Positions 53,444 to 62,200 of a DNA stretch of 64,000 nt are shown piece by piece. Source of the stretch: an uncultured Spartobacteria bacterium (GTDB lineage: Bacteria > Verrucomicrobiota > Verrucomicrobiia > Chthoniobacterales > JAATET01); assembly GCA_938011325.1 (NCBI GenBank), contig CALLUD010000006.1:806001-870000 (forward strand), given 5' to 3'. The translations under genes and the position numbers were made by a program. Under the pieces are notes generated by a model. That model saw nothing but the letters and a program-made list of their open reading frames with translations, was not told the DNA's origin and ran no database searches. Position 1 is the stretch's first letter; every line of letters begins with the position of its first letter.

Positions 53444-55183
53444 TCAAGCGCTCGCGTCTTCGAGAAGGAGATTGCTCCTGCAAAGCGTGGCGTATAGCCC
53501 GTCCCGCTCGACGAGATCCTCGTGGCGCCCTCTCTCGACGATCCGGCCCCGGTCGAGGACCAGAATTTCGTCGGCATTCCGCACCGTCGAGAGCCGGTGC
53601 GCGATGACGAAGCTCGTGCGGTGAGCCATCAACCGATCGAGCGCCTCCTGGATAAGCCGCTCCGTCGCGGTGTCCACGCTTGCCGTCGCTTCATCGAGAA
53701 TGAGAATCGGCGGGTTCTTGAGCAGCGCCCGGGCGATGGAGATGCGCTGTTTCTCGCCGACGCTGAGCTTGATGCCCCGCTCGCCCACCGCGCTGTGCAA
53801 TCCTTCGGGCAACCGGCGGACAAACTCCGCGGCGTTCGCGGCTTCGAGGACCTCCCACATTTCCTCCTCCGTGGCATCCGGCTTTCCAACGCGGAGATTC
53901 TCCGCCGTGGTGCCGTTGAACAGGAAGCTCTCCTGCGTCACCATCGCAATGGACCGGCGAAGCGCGGCCTTGGAGCGAGTTTCGATGGGCTGGCCGTCGA
54001 GAAGAATCGTGCCACCCGTTCGTTCGTAGAATCGCACGAGAAGACTGACGAGCGTCGATTTCCCTGCGCCGGTGGGCCCCACCAACGCAATCATCGAGCC
54101 CGGAGGCGCGTGCAAAGAAATGTCGTGGAGAATGGTCCGGCCGCTCCGATAGGCAAACTCGACATGTTCGTAACGGACGTCCCCGCGCACCGGCGACTCC
54201 GGATTCTCCGCAGGCTCCGGCTCGAGGCCGGGCTCCTCGGGCTCGTCCATGATCTCGAACACACGCTCCGCTGCAGCACGACCGGCCTGGAAGATCTGGT
54301 TCAGCGCATGCAGCCGCGCAACGGGCTCATACAAAAACGGCGCGGCAATGACGAAGGCTCCGAGCGTGCCAATGTCCATTCCCTGCAGCACGCGCGTGGC
54401 GCCGAAACCGACAACCGCCACGAGCCCGCAGGAGTTCAGGAACGTCATCGACGGATGATAGATCGCCCACGTGTGCATCACGCGAAGGGTGGCTTTTGCC
54501 AGCCGGCGACTCGCGGCGTCGAACCGCTCATGTTCCCGCGCCTCGCTCGTGTAGGTTTTGATCTGGCGAATTCCCGAAAGATTGTCGTGGAGAATCGCGT
54601 TCATCTCGGACGCCGCCCGCCGCTGTCCCCGGTAGCGACTTCGCGCGGTCAGCGTGTAGGCGAGGGCGCCGGCCACCATCAACGGGATCGGCGACGCCGC
54701 AACGAGAGCCGTCCGCGGATCGAGCGAAACCATCAACGCGGCCACCACGACGATCTGCAGCACGGCCACCGTGCCCTGCTCGATCCCGTCGATCAAAACC
54801 CGCTCGACGGAGGTCACATCCTCGACCAGGCGCGTCATCACATCGCCGGTCGCACGATCGTCGAACCACCCGAGCGGCAGCCGCTGGATGTGCGCATACA
54901 GGTCGCTACGGATGTCACAGATCACCCGTTGCTCGAAGGAATTGTTCAGCACGATGCGCAGGGCATTGAGTAGGTTCTGCGCGAAAAAAGCTGCCAGCCC
55001 GATGCCGATCAGCGGTGCGATGAGCTCCGGCCGACCGCCGCGAATTCCCTCGTCAATGATCCGGCGCGTGACGTCCGGAAACACGGCGATCATCAGCGTG
55101 CCCAGAATGGCGCAACTCATCGTCCCCACCGCCATCCACGGATAGCGCTTCAAATATCGGAACACCCGCAACGTCTGGAGCAT
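53444..55183 (-). CDS. ABC exporter, MsbA-like half-transporter
   Basis: Membrane-fused ABC half-transporter of 579 residues. Six membrane helices (about 1-320) are followed by the nucleotide-binding domain: Walker A GPTGAGKST, Q-loop MVTQESFLFNGTTAENL, signature LSVGEKQRISIARAL, Walker B ILILDEATASVD, and the His switch in IAHRLSTV. Lipid A flipping (MsbA role) or drug/peptide export are both possible. The ATG at 55183 is the first good start. Confidence 0.9.
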   Translation of the reverse strand: MLQTLRVFRYLKRYPWMAVGTMSCAILGTLMIAVFPDVTRRIIDEGIRGGRPELIAPLIGIGLAAFFAQNLLNALRIVLNNSFEQRVICDIRSDLYAHIQRLPLGWFDDRATGDVMTRLVEDVTSVERVLIDGIEQGTVAVLQIVVVAALMVSLDPRTALVAASPIPLMVAGALAYTLTARSRYRGQRRAASEMNAILHDNLSGIRQIKTYTSEAREHERFDAASRRLAKATLRVMHTWAIYHPSMTFLNSCGLVAVVGFGATRVLQGMDIGTLGAFVIAAPFLYEPVARLHALNQIFQAGRAAAERVFEIMDEPEEPGLEPEPAENPESPVRGDVRYEHVEFAYRSGRTILHDISLHAPPGSMIALVGPTGAGKSTLVSLLVRFYERTGGTILLDGQPIETRSKAALRRSIAMVTQESFLFNGTTAENLRVGKPDATEEEMWEVLEAANAAEFVRRLPEGLHSAVGERGIKLSVGEKQRISIARALLKNPPILILDEATASVDTATERLIQEALDRLMAHRTSFVIAHRLSTVRNADEILVLDRGRIVERGRHEDLVERDGLYATLCRSNLLLEDASA

Positions 55184-55212
55184 GGCCTCGTCGACCTTAA
55201 CGAACCGCCAAC

Positions 55213-55488
55213 GTGATAAAAGCGCCCAATCGTTCCTGTGGGAACGAATCACTGGAATTGGCGGGCGAAGACGTCTCCCGGGAGTTTCTGGAGCGGGTTC
55301 GCCGACCGATTGAAGAAAAAATTTTCCGCGGCGGCGTCGATTTAATTACTCTGCGTAAGACTTTGATCAAGAGCGAATTATCGCATTCAGATGCGATGTC
55401 CGCGCTCGAAAAATCGAAAAAGTTCCGCCGGAATCACAAACATTTGCACGGCATCTGCTTGAGACCCTTCCGCGCCGCGTCCGTGTGA
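55213..55488 (+). CDS. Possible small helical protein, unknown
   Basis: An open frame of 91 residues from a GTG. Residues about 20-70 (SREFLERVRRPIEEKIFRGG, VDLITLRKTLIKSELSHSDA) look helical and basic. I recognise no family. The last 16 codons cover the possible sigma-54 site of amtB, so either the gene is shorter or it is not a gene at all. No Shine-Dalgarno is seen. Confidence 0.35.
   Translation: MIKAPNRSCGNESLELAGEDVSREFLERVRRPIEEKIFRGGVDLITLRKTLIKSELSHSDAMSALEKSKKFRRNHKHLHGICLRPFRAASV
55444..55459 (+). promoter_or_regulatory. Possible sigma-54 (-24/-12) promoter of amtB-glnB
   Basis: The sequence TTGCACGGCATCTGCT compares with the sigma-54 consensus TGGCACG-N4-TTGCW: 6 of 7 positions at -24 and 4 of 5 at -12, with exact spacing. 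The mismatch falls in the -24 GG, which weakens the call. A start about 12 bases downstream would leave a 70-base leader before amtB. Nitrogen-controlled expression would fit the two genes. Confidence 0.42.
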
Positions 55489-55539
55489 CCGGTTCAACGT
55501 GGAAAATACCAACCTACAACTCATTACGAAGTTATCACC

Positions 55540-56967
55540 ATGCTAAAACGCACCCATACCCTGGCGTCGATGGCTTTGGCGGCTGGGCTGGCGCTGTCCA
55601 GCGCGCTGCCACTGACGCTACACGCTCAGGACGCTCCCGCCGAAGAAGCGACGGCCGTCGTCGCTGAGGAAACCGTCACCGCCGAAGAGGAGGCCCCCGC
55701 CTTCGCGACCCTGGAGGAATTCCAAGCCTCCGACGTTTACGCGAAGTTCGTCGTCGACAACCTCTGGATCCTGATCGCGGCGGCACTCGTCTTCATCATG
55801 CACCTCGGATTCTCGTGTGTGGAATCCGGTCTCTGCCGCTCGAAGAACACGACGAACATCCTGTTCAAGAACGTGTTCATCGTCTGCATGGGTGCCGTCA
55901 CCTACGCGCTCTGGGGCTTCAACGCAATGTATCCCGGTGAGTTCAACGGCTACTTCGCAATCGGATCTCCGATCGCGAACAGCTTCGCCGAAGGAGACAT
56001 GGTGGGGAATCTGACCACAGAATACGCGGATTACACCTACTGGACGGACTTCATCTTCCAGGCCATGTTCGCGGCCACCGCTGCGACCATCGTTTCCGGA
56101 TCGGTCGCCGAGCGCATCAAGCTCGGACCGTTCATGCTGATTGCCACCCTGCTGGTGATGTTCGTTTATCCGGTCTCGGGCTCCTGGAAGTGGGGCGGCG
56201 GCTGGCTCGACCAGATGGGCTTCTACGACTTCGCGGGTTCTTCGATCGTTCACGCCTTTGGCGGCTACGCAGCGCTCGCCGGCGTCCTGCTCCTTGGGCC
56301 ACGTCTCGGCAAGTATCTGTCCGATGGAAAGGTGAAGCCGATCCTCGGCCACAGCATGCCGCTCGCCACGATCGGTGTGTTCCTGCTCTTCCTCGGCTGG
56401 TTCGGATTCAACGGCGGCTCGGTGCTCAGCGCGCAGCCCGACCTTGTTTCGCTGGTGTTCGTCACCACCGGCCTCGCGGGCTTCACGGGCGGCCTTACCG
56501 CGGCATTCACGTCGTGGATTCTGCTCAAGAAGCCTGACCTCTCGATGGCGCTCAACGGCATCCTTGCAGGTCTGGTTGGCATCACCGCCGGTGCGGACGT
56601 GATTCCGCCATGGCAGGCCGTCATCGTCGGTGGCGTCGCCGGCATCCTCGTGGTGCTGGCCGTGATGTTCTTCGACAAGATCAAGGTGGACGATCCGGTC
56701 GGTGCCATTTCCGTGCACGGCGTGTGCGGCAACTGGGGCACCCTCGCGGTGGGCATCTTCGGTGTCGGAGAGTTCTCCTTCGTCACCCAGCTCATCGGCA
56801 CCATCTCCGTTTCTGTCTTCGCATTCGTGGCCTCTTTCATCATCTTCCTCGTCGTGAAAGCGATCATGGGAATCCGCGTCAGCGCAGAAGAGGAAACCGA
56901 AGGCCTCGACATTGGCGAACATGGCCAGGAGGCCTATCCCGACTTCTCGCCGGTCTCGGAGGCTTAA
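55540..56967 (+). CDS. amtB: Ammonium transporter
   Basis: AmtB of 475 residues. A cleavable signal peptide (ending LHAQ) and an acidic Glu/Ala/Val stretch precede the eleven membrane helices. The twin pore histidines are in GSSIVHAFGGYAAL and ISVHGVCGNWGTL. The glnB gene that follows 35 bases later encodes its regulator, the usual pairing. Confidence 0.95.
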   Translation: MLKRTHTLASMALAAGLALSSALPLTLHAQDAPAEEATAVVAEETVTAEEEAPAFATLEEFQASDVYAKFVVDNLWILIAAALVFIMHLGFSCVESGLCRSKNTTNILFKNVFIVCMGAVTYALWGFNAMYPGEFNGYFAIGSPIANSFAEGDMVGNLTTEYADYTYWTDFIFQAMFAATAATIVSGSVAERIKLGPFMLIATLLVMFVYPVSGSWKWGGGWLDQMGFYDFAGSSIVHAFGGYAALAGVLLLGPRLGKYLSDGKVKPILGHSMPLATIGVFLLFLGWFGFNGGSVLSAQPDLVSLVFVTTGLAGFTGGLTAAFTSWILLKKPDLSMALNGILAGLVGITAGADVIPPWQAVIVGGVAGILVVLAVMFFDKIKVDDPVGAISVHGVCGNWGTLAVGIFGVGEFSFVTQLIGTISVSVFAFVASFIIFLVVKAIMGIRVSAEEETEGLDIGEHGQEAYPDFSPVSEA

Positions 56968-57002
56968 TCGAGTCGAGCGCTTAAATCGAAAGACAAAATC
57001 GA

Positions 57003-57341
57003 ATGAAAAAAATCGAAGCAATCATCAAGCCGTTCAAGCTGGAGGAAGTCAAAGACGCACTCGCGGACCTCGGGATCGAGGGCATGACGGTGAGCGAGGT
57101 CAAGGGCTTCGGACGGCAGAAGGGGCACACCGAGATCTACCGTGGCAGCGAATACACGGTGGACTTCCTGCCCAAGATCAAGATCGAGGTCGTGCTCTCC
57201 GACTCTTTGCTGGAGAGCGCCACGGCGGCAATCGTGAAGGCAGCCAAGACCGGCAAGATCGGCGATGGCAAGGTCTTCGTCTCACCGGTCGAGGAAGCGA
57301 TCCGCATCCGCACCGACGAGACCGGCGAAAAAGCCGTGTAA
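57003..57341 (+). CDS. glnB: PII nitrogen regulatory protein
   Basis: PII protein of 112 residues. Tyr51 in the T-loop (YRGSEYTVDFLPK) is the uridylylation site. KVFVSPVEEAIRIRTDETG is the C-terminal signature. It binds ATP, ADP and 2-oxoglutarate, and by position probably gates AmtB; GlnB and GlnK cannot be told apart from sequence alone. Confidence 0.95.
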   Translation: MKKIEAIIKPFKLEEVKDALADLGIEGMTVSEVKGFGRQKGHTEIYRGSEYTVDFLPKIKIEVVLSDSLLESATAAIVKAAKTGKIGDGKVFVSPVEEAIRIRTDETGEKAV

Positions 57342-57370
57342 CAATCGCTCAGGGTTAAAGGGAGCCATGC

Positions 57371-57398
57371 AGGGCGGCGGGAGCAATTCCGCCGCCCT
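57371..57398 (+). terminator. Strong hairpin after glnB
   Basis: A 12-bp stem (57371-57382 with 57387-57398, one G-T pair) closes a GCAA tetraloop of the very stable GNRA type. Only CTCTT follows, so the U-tract is poor. It lies 29 bases after the glnB stop. Confidence 0.65.
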
Positions 57399-57677
57399 CT
57401 TGCATTCCCGGGAAGTGGCTTCGCCCGCTGCCCCTATTGGGGAGCGGACACGGCCGGAGGTTCCGGGCAAATCGAAGACGCACCGAATCGGCCGGTATCG
57501 CTGGCATCACCTGCCGAAGCGACCTCCAACCGGGCGAAGGCGCAGTCCCCAGAAAGACACGTGGTCGAAACGGTTTGCCGGATATTCGCTGCTTGCCTCC
57601 ACCGTCCAGCGCTTCCCGAACGACACTCCCTGCCAGACCGAGAACAACCGGCCACCTCTCAGGATCCGGCGAATGAA

Positions 57678-57706
57678 TTGACATCCCTCGAATTTCCGAT
57701 CTTATT
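57678..57706 (+). promoter_or_regulatory. Possible sigma-70 promoter of the 38-residue ORF
   Basis: A perfect -35 TTGACA at 57678-57683, a 17-base spacer and a weak -10 CTTATT at 57701-57706 (3 of 6). The start of transcription would fall about 7 bases before the ATG at 57720, so the message would be nearly leaderless. Confidence 0.42.
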
Positions 57707-57719
57707 CAACCCTCCCGGC

Positions 57720-57836
57720 ATGCAGCCCGAGACCACCAGTTTCATCAAGCGCCACCACATCACGCCGATGTGGACGCCGGGTTTTGTTGTCACGCGCAAG
57801 CGCAACCTCGACCCCGCATCCCGTAAGCAGGTGTAA
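57720..57836 (+). CDS. Possible 38-residue basic protein
   Basis: A short frame from an ATG at 57720: MQPETTSFIKRHHITPMWTP then a Lys/Arg-rich end (RKRNLDPASRKQV). It lies between a possible promoter and a clear terminator (57865-57903), as expected for a one-gene unit. No Shine-Dalgarno is seen, which fits a leaderless message. The family is unknown. The open frame continues upstream to 57561, but that part looks non-coding. Confidence 0.5.
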   Translation: MQPETTSFIKRHHITPMWTPGFVVTRKRNLDPASRKQV

Positions 57837-57864
57837 ATCTCCGACTCCCAATCGCGTCTTTTCG

Positions 57865-57903
57865 AACCCTGCTTACCGACCGGTGAGCAGGGTTTTTCTT
57901 TTT
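57865..57903 (+). terminator. Intrinsic terminator before the MFS gene
   Basis: AACCCTGCT (57865-57873) pairs with AGCAGGGTT (57886-57894), with one G-T and an ACC/GGT extension around the loop GACC, followed by TTTTTCTTTTT. It ends 10 bases before the MFS start codon, so that gene must be transcribed from a promoter overlapping it or by read-through. Confidence 0.88.
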
Positions 57904-57912
57904 CCGTCCATC

Positions 57913-59163
57913 ATGTCCCACAAAGCCACCACGCTGCTTCACGATCTCCGCGCACTGCCCGGTGCGTTCTGGGTGCTCTTTGCCGGGATGGGCATCAATC
58001 GCTTCGGGACGTTCATCTATCCGTTCCTCACGATCGTTCTGCATGCCCGCGGCGTGCCGCTTGGGCACATCGGAGTCATTCTGTCCGGATTCGGTATCGG
58101 CATGCTGGGCGCGACGCTCGCCGGTGGCTGGTTCTCGGACCGGTTCGGCCGGCGCAATACGATTGCCTTCGGCACGTTCACGCAGGCTGCGCTGATGTTC
58201 GCGCTCTACTTCCCGAGCAGCTCGGTGATTCTCACGATCCTGACGACGCTCGCCGGCTTCGCGGGTGGTTTCTATCACCCCGCTTCCAGCGCGCTCGTAG
58301 CCGACCTCGTGCCGATGGAAAACCGGCTCACCGCCTATGCCCTGCTGCGGCTGGCGGGAAATGCCGGTTTCGCGCTCGGTGCGGCGGCAGGCGGATTCCT
58401 TGTGCACTTCCATCCGTTCTGGCTCTTCGCGGGTGACGGTCTCACGACGCTCGCGTTCGGATTGCTCGCGATCACCGCGCTACCTCACGGCCTTCGCCAC
58501 GCGAGAAAAGACACGCGGTGGAGCGAGGCGATCGCCGTGCTGAGGAAGGATGCCGCCTTCTGGGCGCTGGCCTGCGCGCAGATGTCGGTGGCGTTTGTCT
58601 TCGCGCAATTTGCCACGAGTTACGCCGTCGAGGTGACGCAACGCGAGATCGCCCTTTCGGTCGGGGCATGGAAGCTCGGGCCGGAGCAAATCTACGGCTT
58701 GCTGATCGGCTTGAATGGAGTCCTGATCATGGCCTTGGAACTGCCGATCACTCGGTGGACGGGCATTCTGAACCCGCGCCGTGTGATGGCCGCCGGCTAC
58801 GTGCTCATTGGCATCGGCTTTGCATCGAACATCATCGACGGCGGCTTCGGCCTGCTTTCGACGGGCATGGTCCTGTTCACGCTCGGCGAAATGATGGTCA
58901 TGCCAATGGTGGGCGTGTGGATTTCCCGCATCGCACCGGAACGCATGCGTGGCCGCTACATGGGCATGCTGCTCGGGGCATGGGCACTCGGCAACCTGCT
59001 CGGTCAGAACGTCGGCCTGCAATTGATCGGCGTGCACCCCAATCTGCTTTGGGGAATCTGCGCGGGATTCGGGCTGATATCCGCTGCGGTAATCACGCTG
59101 CTCGGCCGGCAGTCGCACGAACCGGTGGGGACCATTGCGGCGTCGGCTGTTGCCGCGAAGTAA
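57913..59163 (+). CDS. Major facilitator superfamily transporter
   Basis: MFS permease of 416 residues with twelve membrane segments. The A-motif GGWFSDRFGRRNTI lies between helices 2 and 3, and RIAPERMRGRYMGML between 10 and 11 is also typical. The ATG at 57913 was chosen over the longer frame that runs through the terminator. Drug or sugar export are possible; substrate unknown. Confidence 0.88.
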   Translation: MSHKATTLLHDLRALPGAFWVLFAGMGINRFGTFIYPFLTIVLHARGVPLGHIGVILSGFGIGMLGATLAGGWFSDRFGRRNTIAFGTFTQAALMFALYFPSSSVILTILTTLAGFAGGFYHPASSALVADLVPMENRLTAYALLRLAGNAGFALGAAAGGFLVHFHPFWLFAGDGLTTLAFGLLAITALPHGLRHARKDTRWSEAIAVLRKDAAFWALACAQMSVAFVFAQFATSYAVEVTQREIALSVGAWKLGPEQIYGLLIGLNGVLIMALELPITRWTGILNPRRVMAAGYVLIGIGFASNIIDGGFGLLSTGMVLFTLGEMMVMPMVGVWISRIAPERMRGRYMGMLLGAWALGNLLGQNVGLQLIGVHPNLLWGICAGFGLISAAVITLLGRQSHEPVGTIAASAVAAK

Positions 59164-59166
59164 CGC

Positions 59167-59195
59167 GGGGCCCTGCGTCGTTGCGGGGCCCCTCT
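59167..59195 (+). terminator. Intrinsic terminator after the MFS gene
   Basis: A 10-bp GC stem (59167-59176 with 59183-59192, one T-G pair) around the loop GTCGTT, followed by TCTTTCCCC. It begins 3 bases after the stop. Confidence 0.75.
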
Positions 59196-59285
59196 TTCCC
59201 CGTATGAACCCCGGGGGCAACCACCGTCGTGCAGAGCGCCGAAATGCTTCGGCGATGATGTTGAAATGATGCTAGTTACACCGGC

Positions 59286-62200
59286 ATGACGAAGGGCGGG
59301 GGACATCCACCGCGCATGCATCGGCTTTACCGCTGGCTCAAGCGCATCGGCCTCGTGTTTCTGGGGCTGCTTGCGCTGCTCATTCTCTTTCACCGGCCCC
59401 TCATCTTCGAGGGCACGCGCTACTTCGTCGTGCGCGCCGCGAAGCAGCAAAATCTCGACATCGATTATGACATCGGCGGGTCGATCTTCTCGACGCTCAC
59501 GGTTTCCAACCTCAAGGCGACGCCGACCGAACCAGGTCCCATTCAGCGACTGGAGATTGGCAACATCGACCTTCGCTACAGTTTGTGGGATGCAATCCGG
59601 AACGGCCTGCCCGCATTGCTCGAGCTCGTGCAGGTGCAGGACGTCTACATTGAACTCACCCCTTCCGAGGAACCCCCGCCAGAAAAACAGGAGGAACCTC
59701 AGGAATTCAAGTTCCCCGCGCTCTTTCCAAAAACGCTCCAGCTCGAGAACATCAATTTCCTCTCCCACGGAAGGGACGGCGACACCGTCCTGGAAGGGCT
59801 ATGGTTCACGCTGCTCCCGGACAAACCGGGCGTGCTGAAGGTTCAGACGCTCGACATTCCCGGCGTGCACCGTTGGAGCGAAATCAGGGGCGACACGACC
59901 TTCCGCGACCGAAACCTCCTCCTCACGAATCTCGACATCGGTGGCGAGATCGCGCTCGAGCGGTTCAATCTCGACGCCTCGCAGCTCGACGAACAACAGC
60001 TCGGCATCGCCCTCGAGGGAAGGCTCTTCGACGCTGCGATCGATCTCCACATCCGGATCAACAACCTCAACAAGACGAACGATCTCACCGCGCGCCTTCT
60101 GCTTGAAGGACTCGTGCTCCAGCGAGTCTGGGATTACCTCAATCTTGAGATTCCCTGCACGGGAACGTTGAACCTTGTCGCCGCCGATTTTTCCGGACGT
60201 CCCGACGAGCCGGCGACATGGAACGGAACGGCCGGTTTGCGCGCAAAGGCGCTGGCGACGGATGTTCAACCGATTGGAGACGTGCTGCTCGGCATCTCCG
60301 TGAAGAACGCCTCTGCGCATCTCGATCTGCTCGCGACCCTCGACGCGCAGAACAAGGCCGCCGTGCTCGCCGCAGCGTCGCTGCCTGAAACGCTTGAGGT
60401 TTTTGCGGAGACACCCGTCGAAGGCTCGCTGGCACTGCGCCTCGGAGACCTCAGTGCGGCGACCGCAACAATGGCAAACCCGATCACCGGCTCAGGCGCA
60501 GGTGTCATCGAATTTCGCCTCGCAGATGGAATCGCCTTCGCCAGTGGACAGATCCGCGGCGAGCGGCTTGCAAGCACCGGCGCGGAGATTTCCGCTTTCG
60601 CCTTGCAGCTCGAAGCAAGTCGCCGCCTGCAAACGGAGGAAGGCGCACCGCCTCTCGCCGACACCTCCGCCGAACTGACACTCGGCGCGACGAATGTGCG
60701 CTACGAGGATTACGCGATCGACTCCGCAGGGTTCGCGCTCACGTTGCAGGAAACAAACGTCTCACTCCGCCTTCTCAATGTGAGGCGCGGATCGAACCAC
60801 ATCACGGTCAGCGGCGAGTGCACCTTGCCGGAGGATCTTCAGTCGTTTGAAGATTTTCCATGGACTGCCATGATCGACGTGCAAACTCCGCGTCTCGAGG
60901 AGTTCGTTGCAGAGGGTTCCGCTCTCGATCTCCACGGTGCCTTGCAAATTCAAGGCTCGGCCGAAGCAAACGCGGCAGACATCCGCGGCAGCTTCGACAT
61001 CACCGGACGCGACATCGTCATCAACGGCCTCGAAGTTCCGACTATCGACGGCAACGTGCGGGTCGCGGACAACGCCGCGCAGCTTCCCAGCCTGAGGATC
61101 GCTTTCAACGAAGACAACGGGATCACCGCGTCCGGAAGAGTGCAGCTCTCCGAGCCATTCGCTTATGAAGGCTCGCTCGCTGTGAATCTCACGGATCTCT
61201 CGATCTTCGATCCGTTCTCGCCGCAATCACTCGCCGGCTCGCTCTCGATCGCCTGGAGCGGCAGCGGGAATGTCCGCGAAATGCAGCACTCGGGCAGCGG
61301 AAATCTTACGTTGACCAATGGTCAATTCGGCGACCAGACGGAGTTGGAGGCAAGGATCGAAGCGAACTACACGCCGGATCGAATCGACGTGCCAGTGCTG
61401 CAGGCCAAGGCGGAGATGGGGGGCCTTGCCGCGACCCTGCATTGGTCGAACAACCAACTCGCGATTCGCGACCTCGTTGGCCGGCTGCAGGATCTTACCG
61501 TGTTCACCGGCTCCGCCACGCTCCCGCTCGATCTCACGCACTACGACGATCCCGAGCAGCTCCTCCCGAGTGACGGTGCGGTTGATATCGCGCTGGAGGT
61601 TCCGCAGATCCATCTGCCGCAAATCCTCGAACGACTCGGACAGGATGAAGCCCCTGTTTCGGGAACGGTTCGCGCGACCGTCGCCGCCCATGGCACGATC
61701 GACGAACTCACCGCGAGCCTCTCGGTCGTTGCAAACAACCTCAAGGCCGTCGCCGCCGCCGATGTGCAGCCCGCCGATGTTTCGTTGAACCTCACGCTTG
61801 CAAACGACCGGCTGACGGCGGATGGCCGCATCACTCAGCCACGCATCAACCCACTCATCATCTCAGGCGGCATCCCGTTCGATCTCGCCGAAATTCGCCG
61901 CACGCAAAAAATTCCTCCCGACACCCCGCTCGACCTCGACATCAGGATGGTCGATTCCTCGCTCGGCTTTGTCGCGAGCCTCGTGCCCGCAATTCGCTAT
62001 TTGCAAGGCACGGCGGGCGTCGACATCTCCGTATCGGGAACCGTCGCGAATCCGCGGCTCTCCGGCACCGTCGATGCGGACATCAAGAACCTCAGCCTGC
62101 ACAACGAGGGGTTGCCGCCAATCACGAACGTGGTGGTTCGAATCGACTCGACGACCGAGCGCCTCACGGTGAGCCAGTTTCGCGGCGAGATGGGCGGTGG

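Larger units (their letters stand above)
57342..57719. other. Non-coding stretch after glnB
   Basis: This 378-base gap holds the glnB hairpin near its start and a possible promoter at its end. Between about 57400 and 57670 I see no frame with protein-like features and no RNA gene I can name. It could hide an untranslated RNA. Confidence 0.4.

Noticed and set aside
57400..57670. RNase P RNA, SRP RNA or tmRNA in the gap after glnB
   Set aside because: The GC-rich gap has short complementary stretches, but none of the conserved core sequences of these RNAs could be found on either strand.
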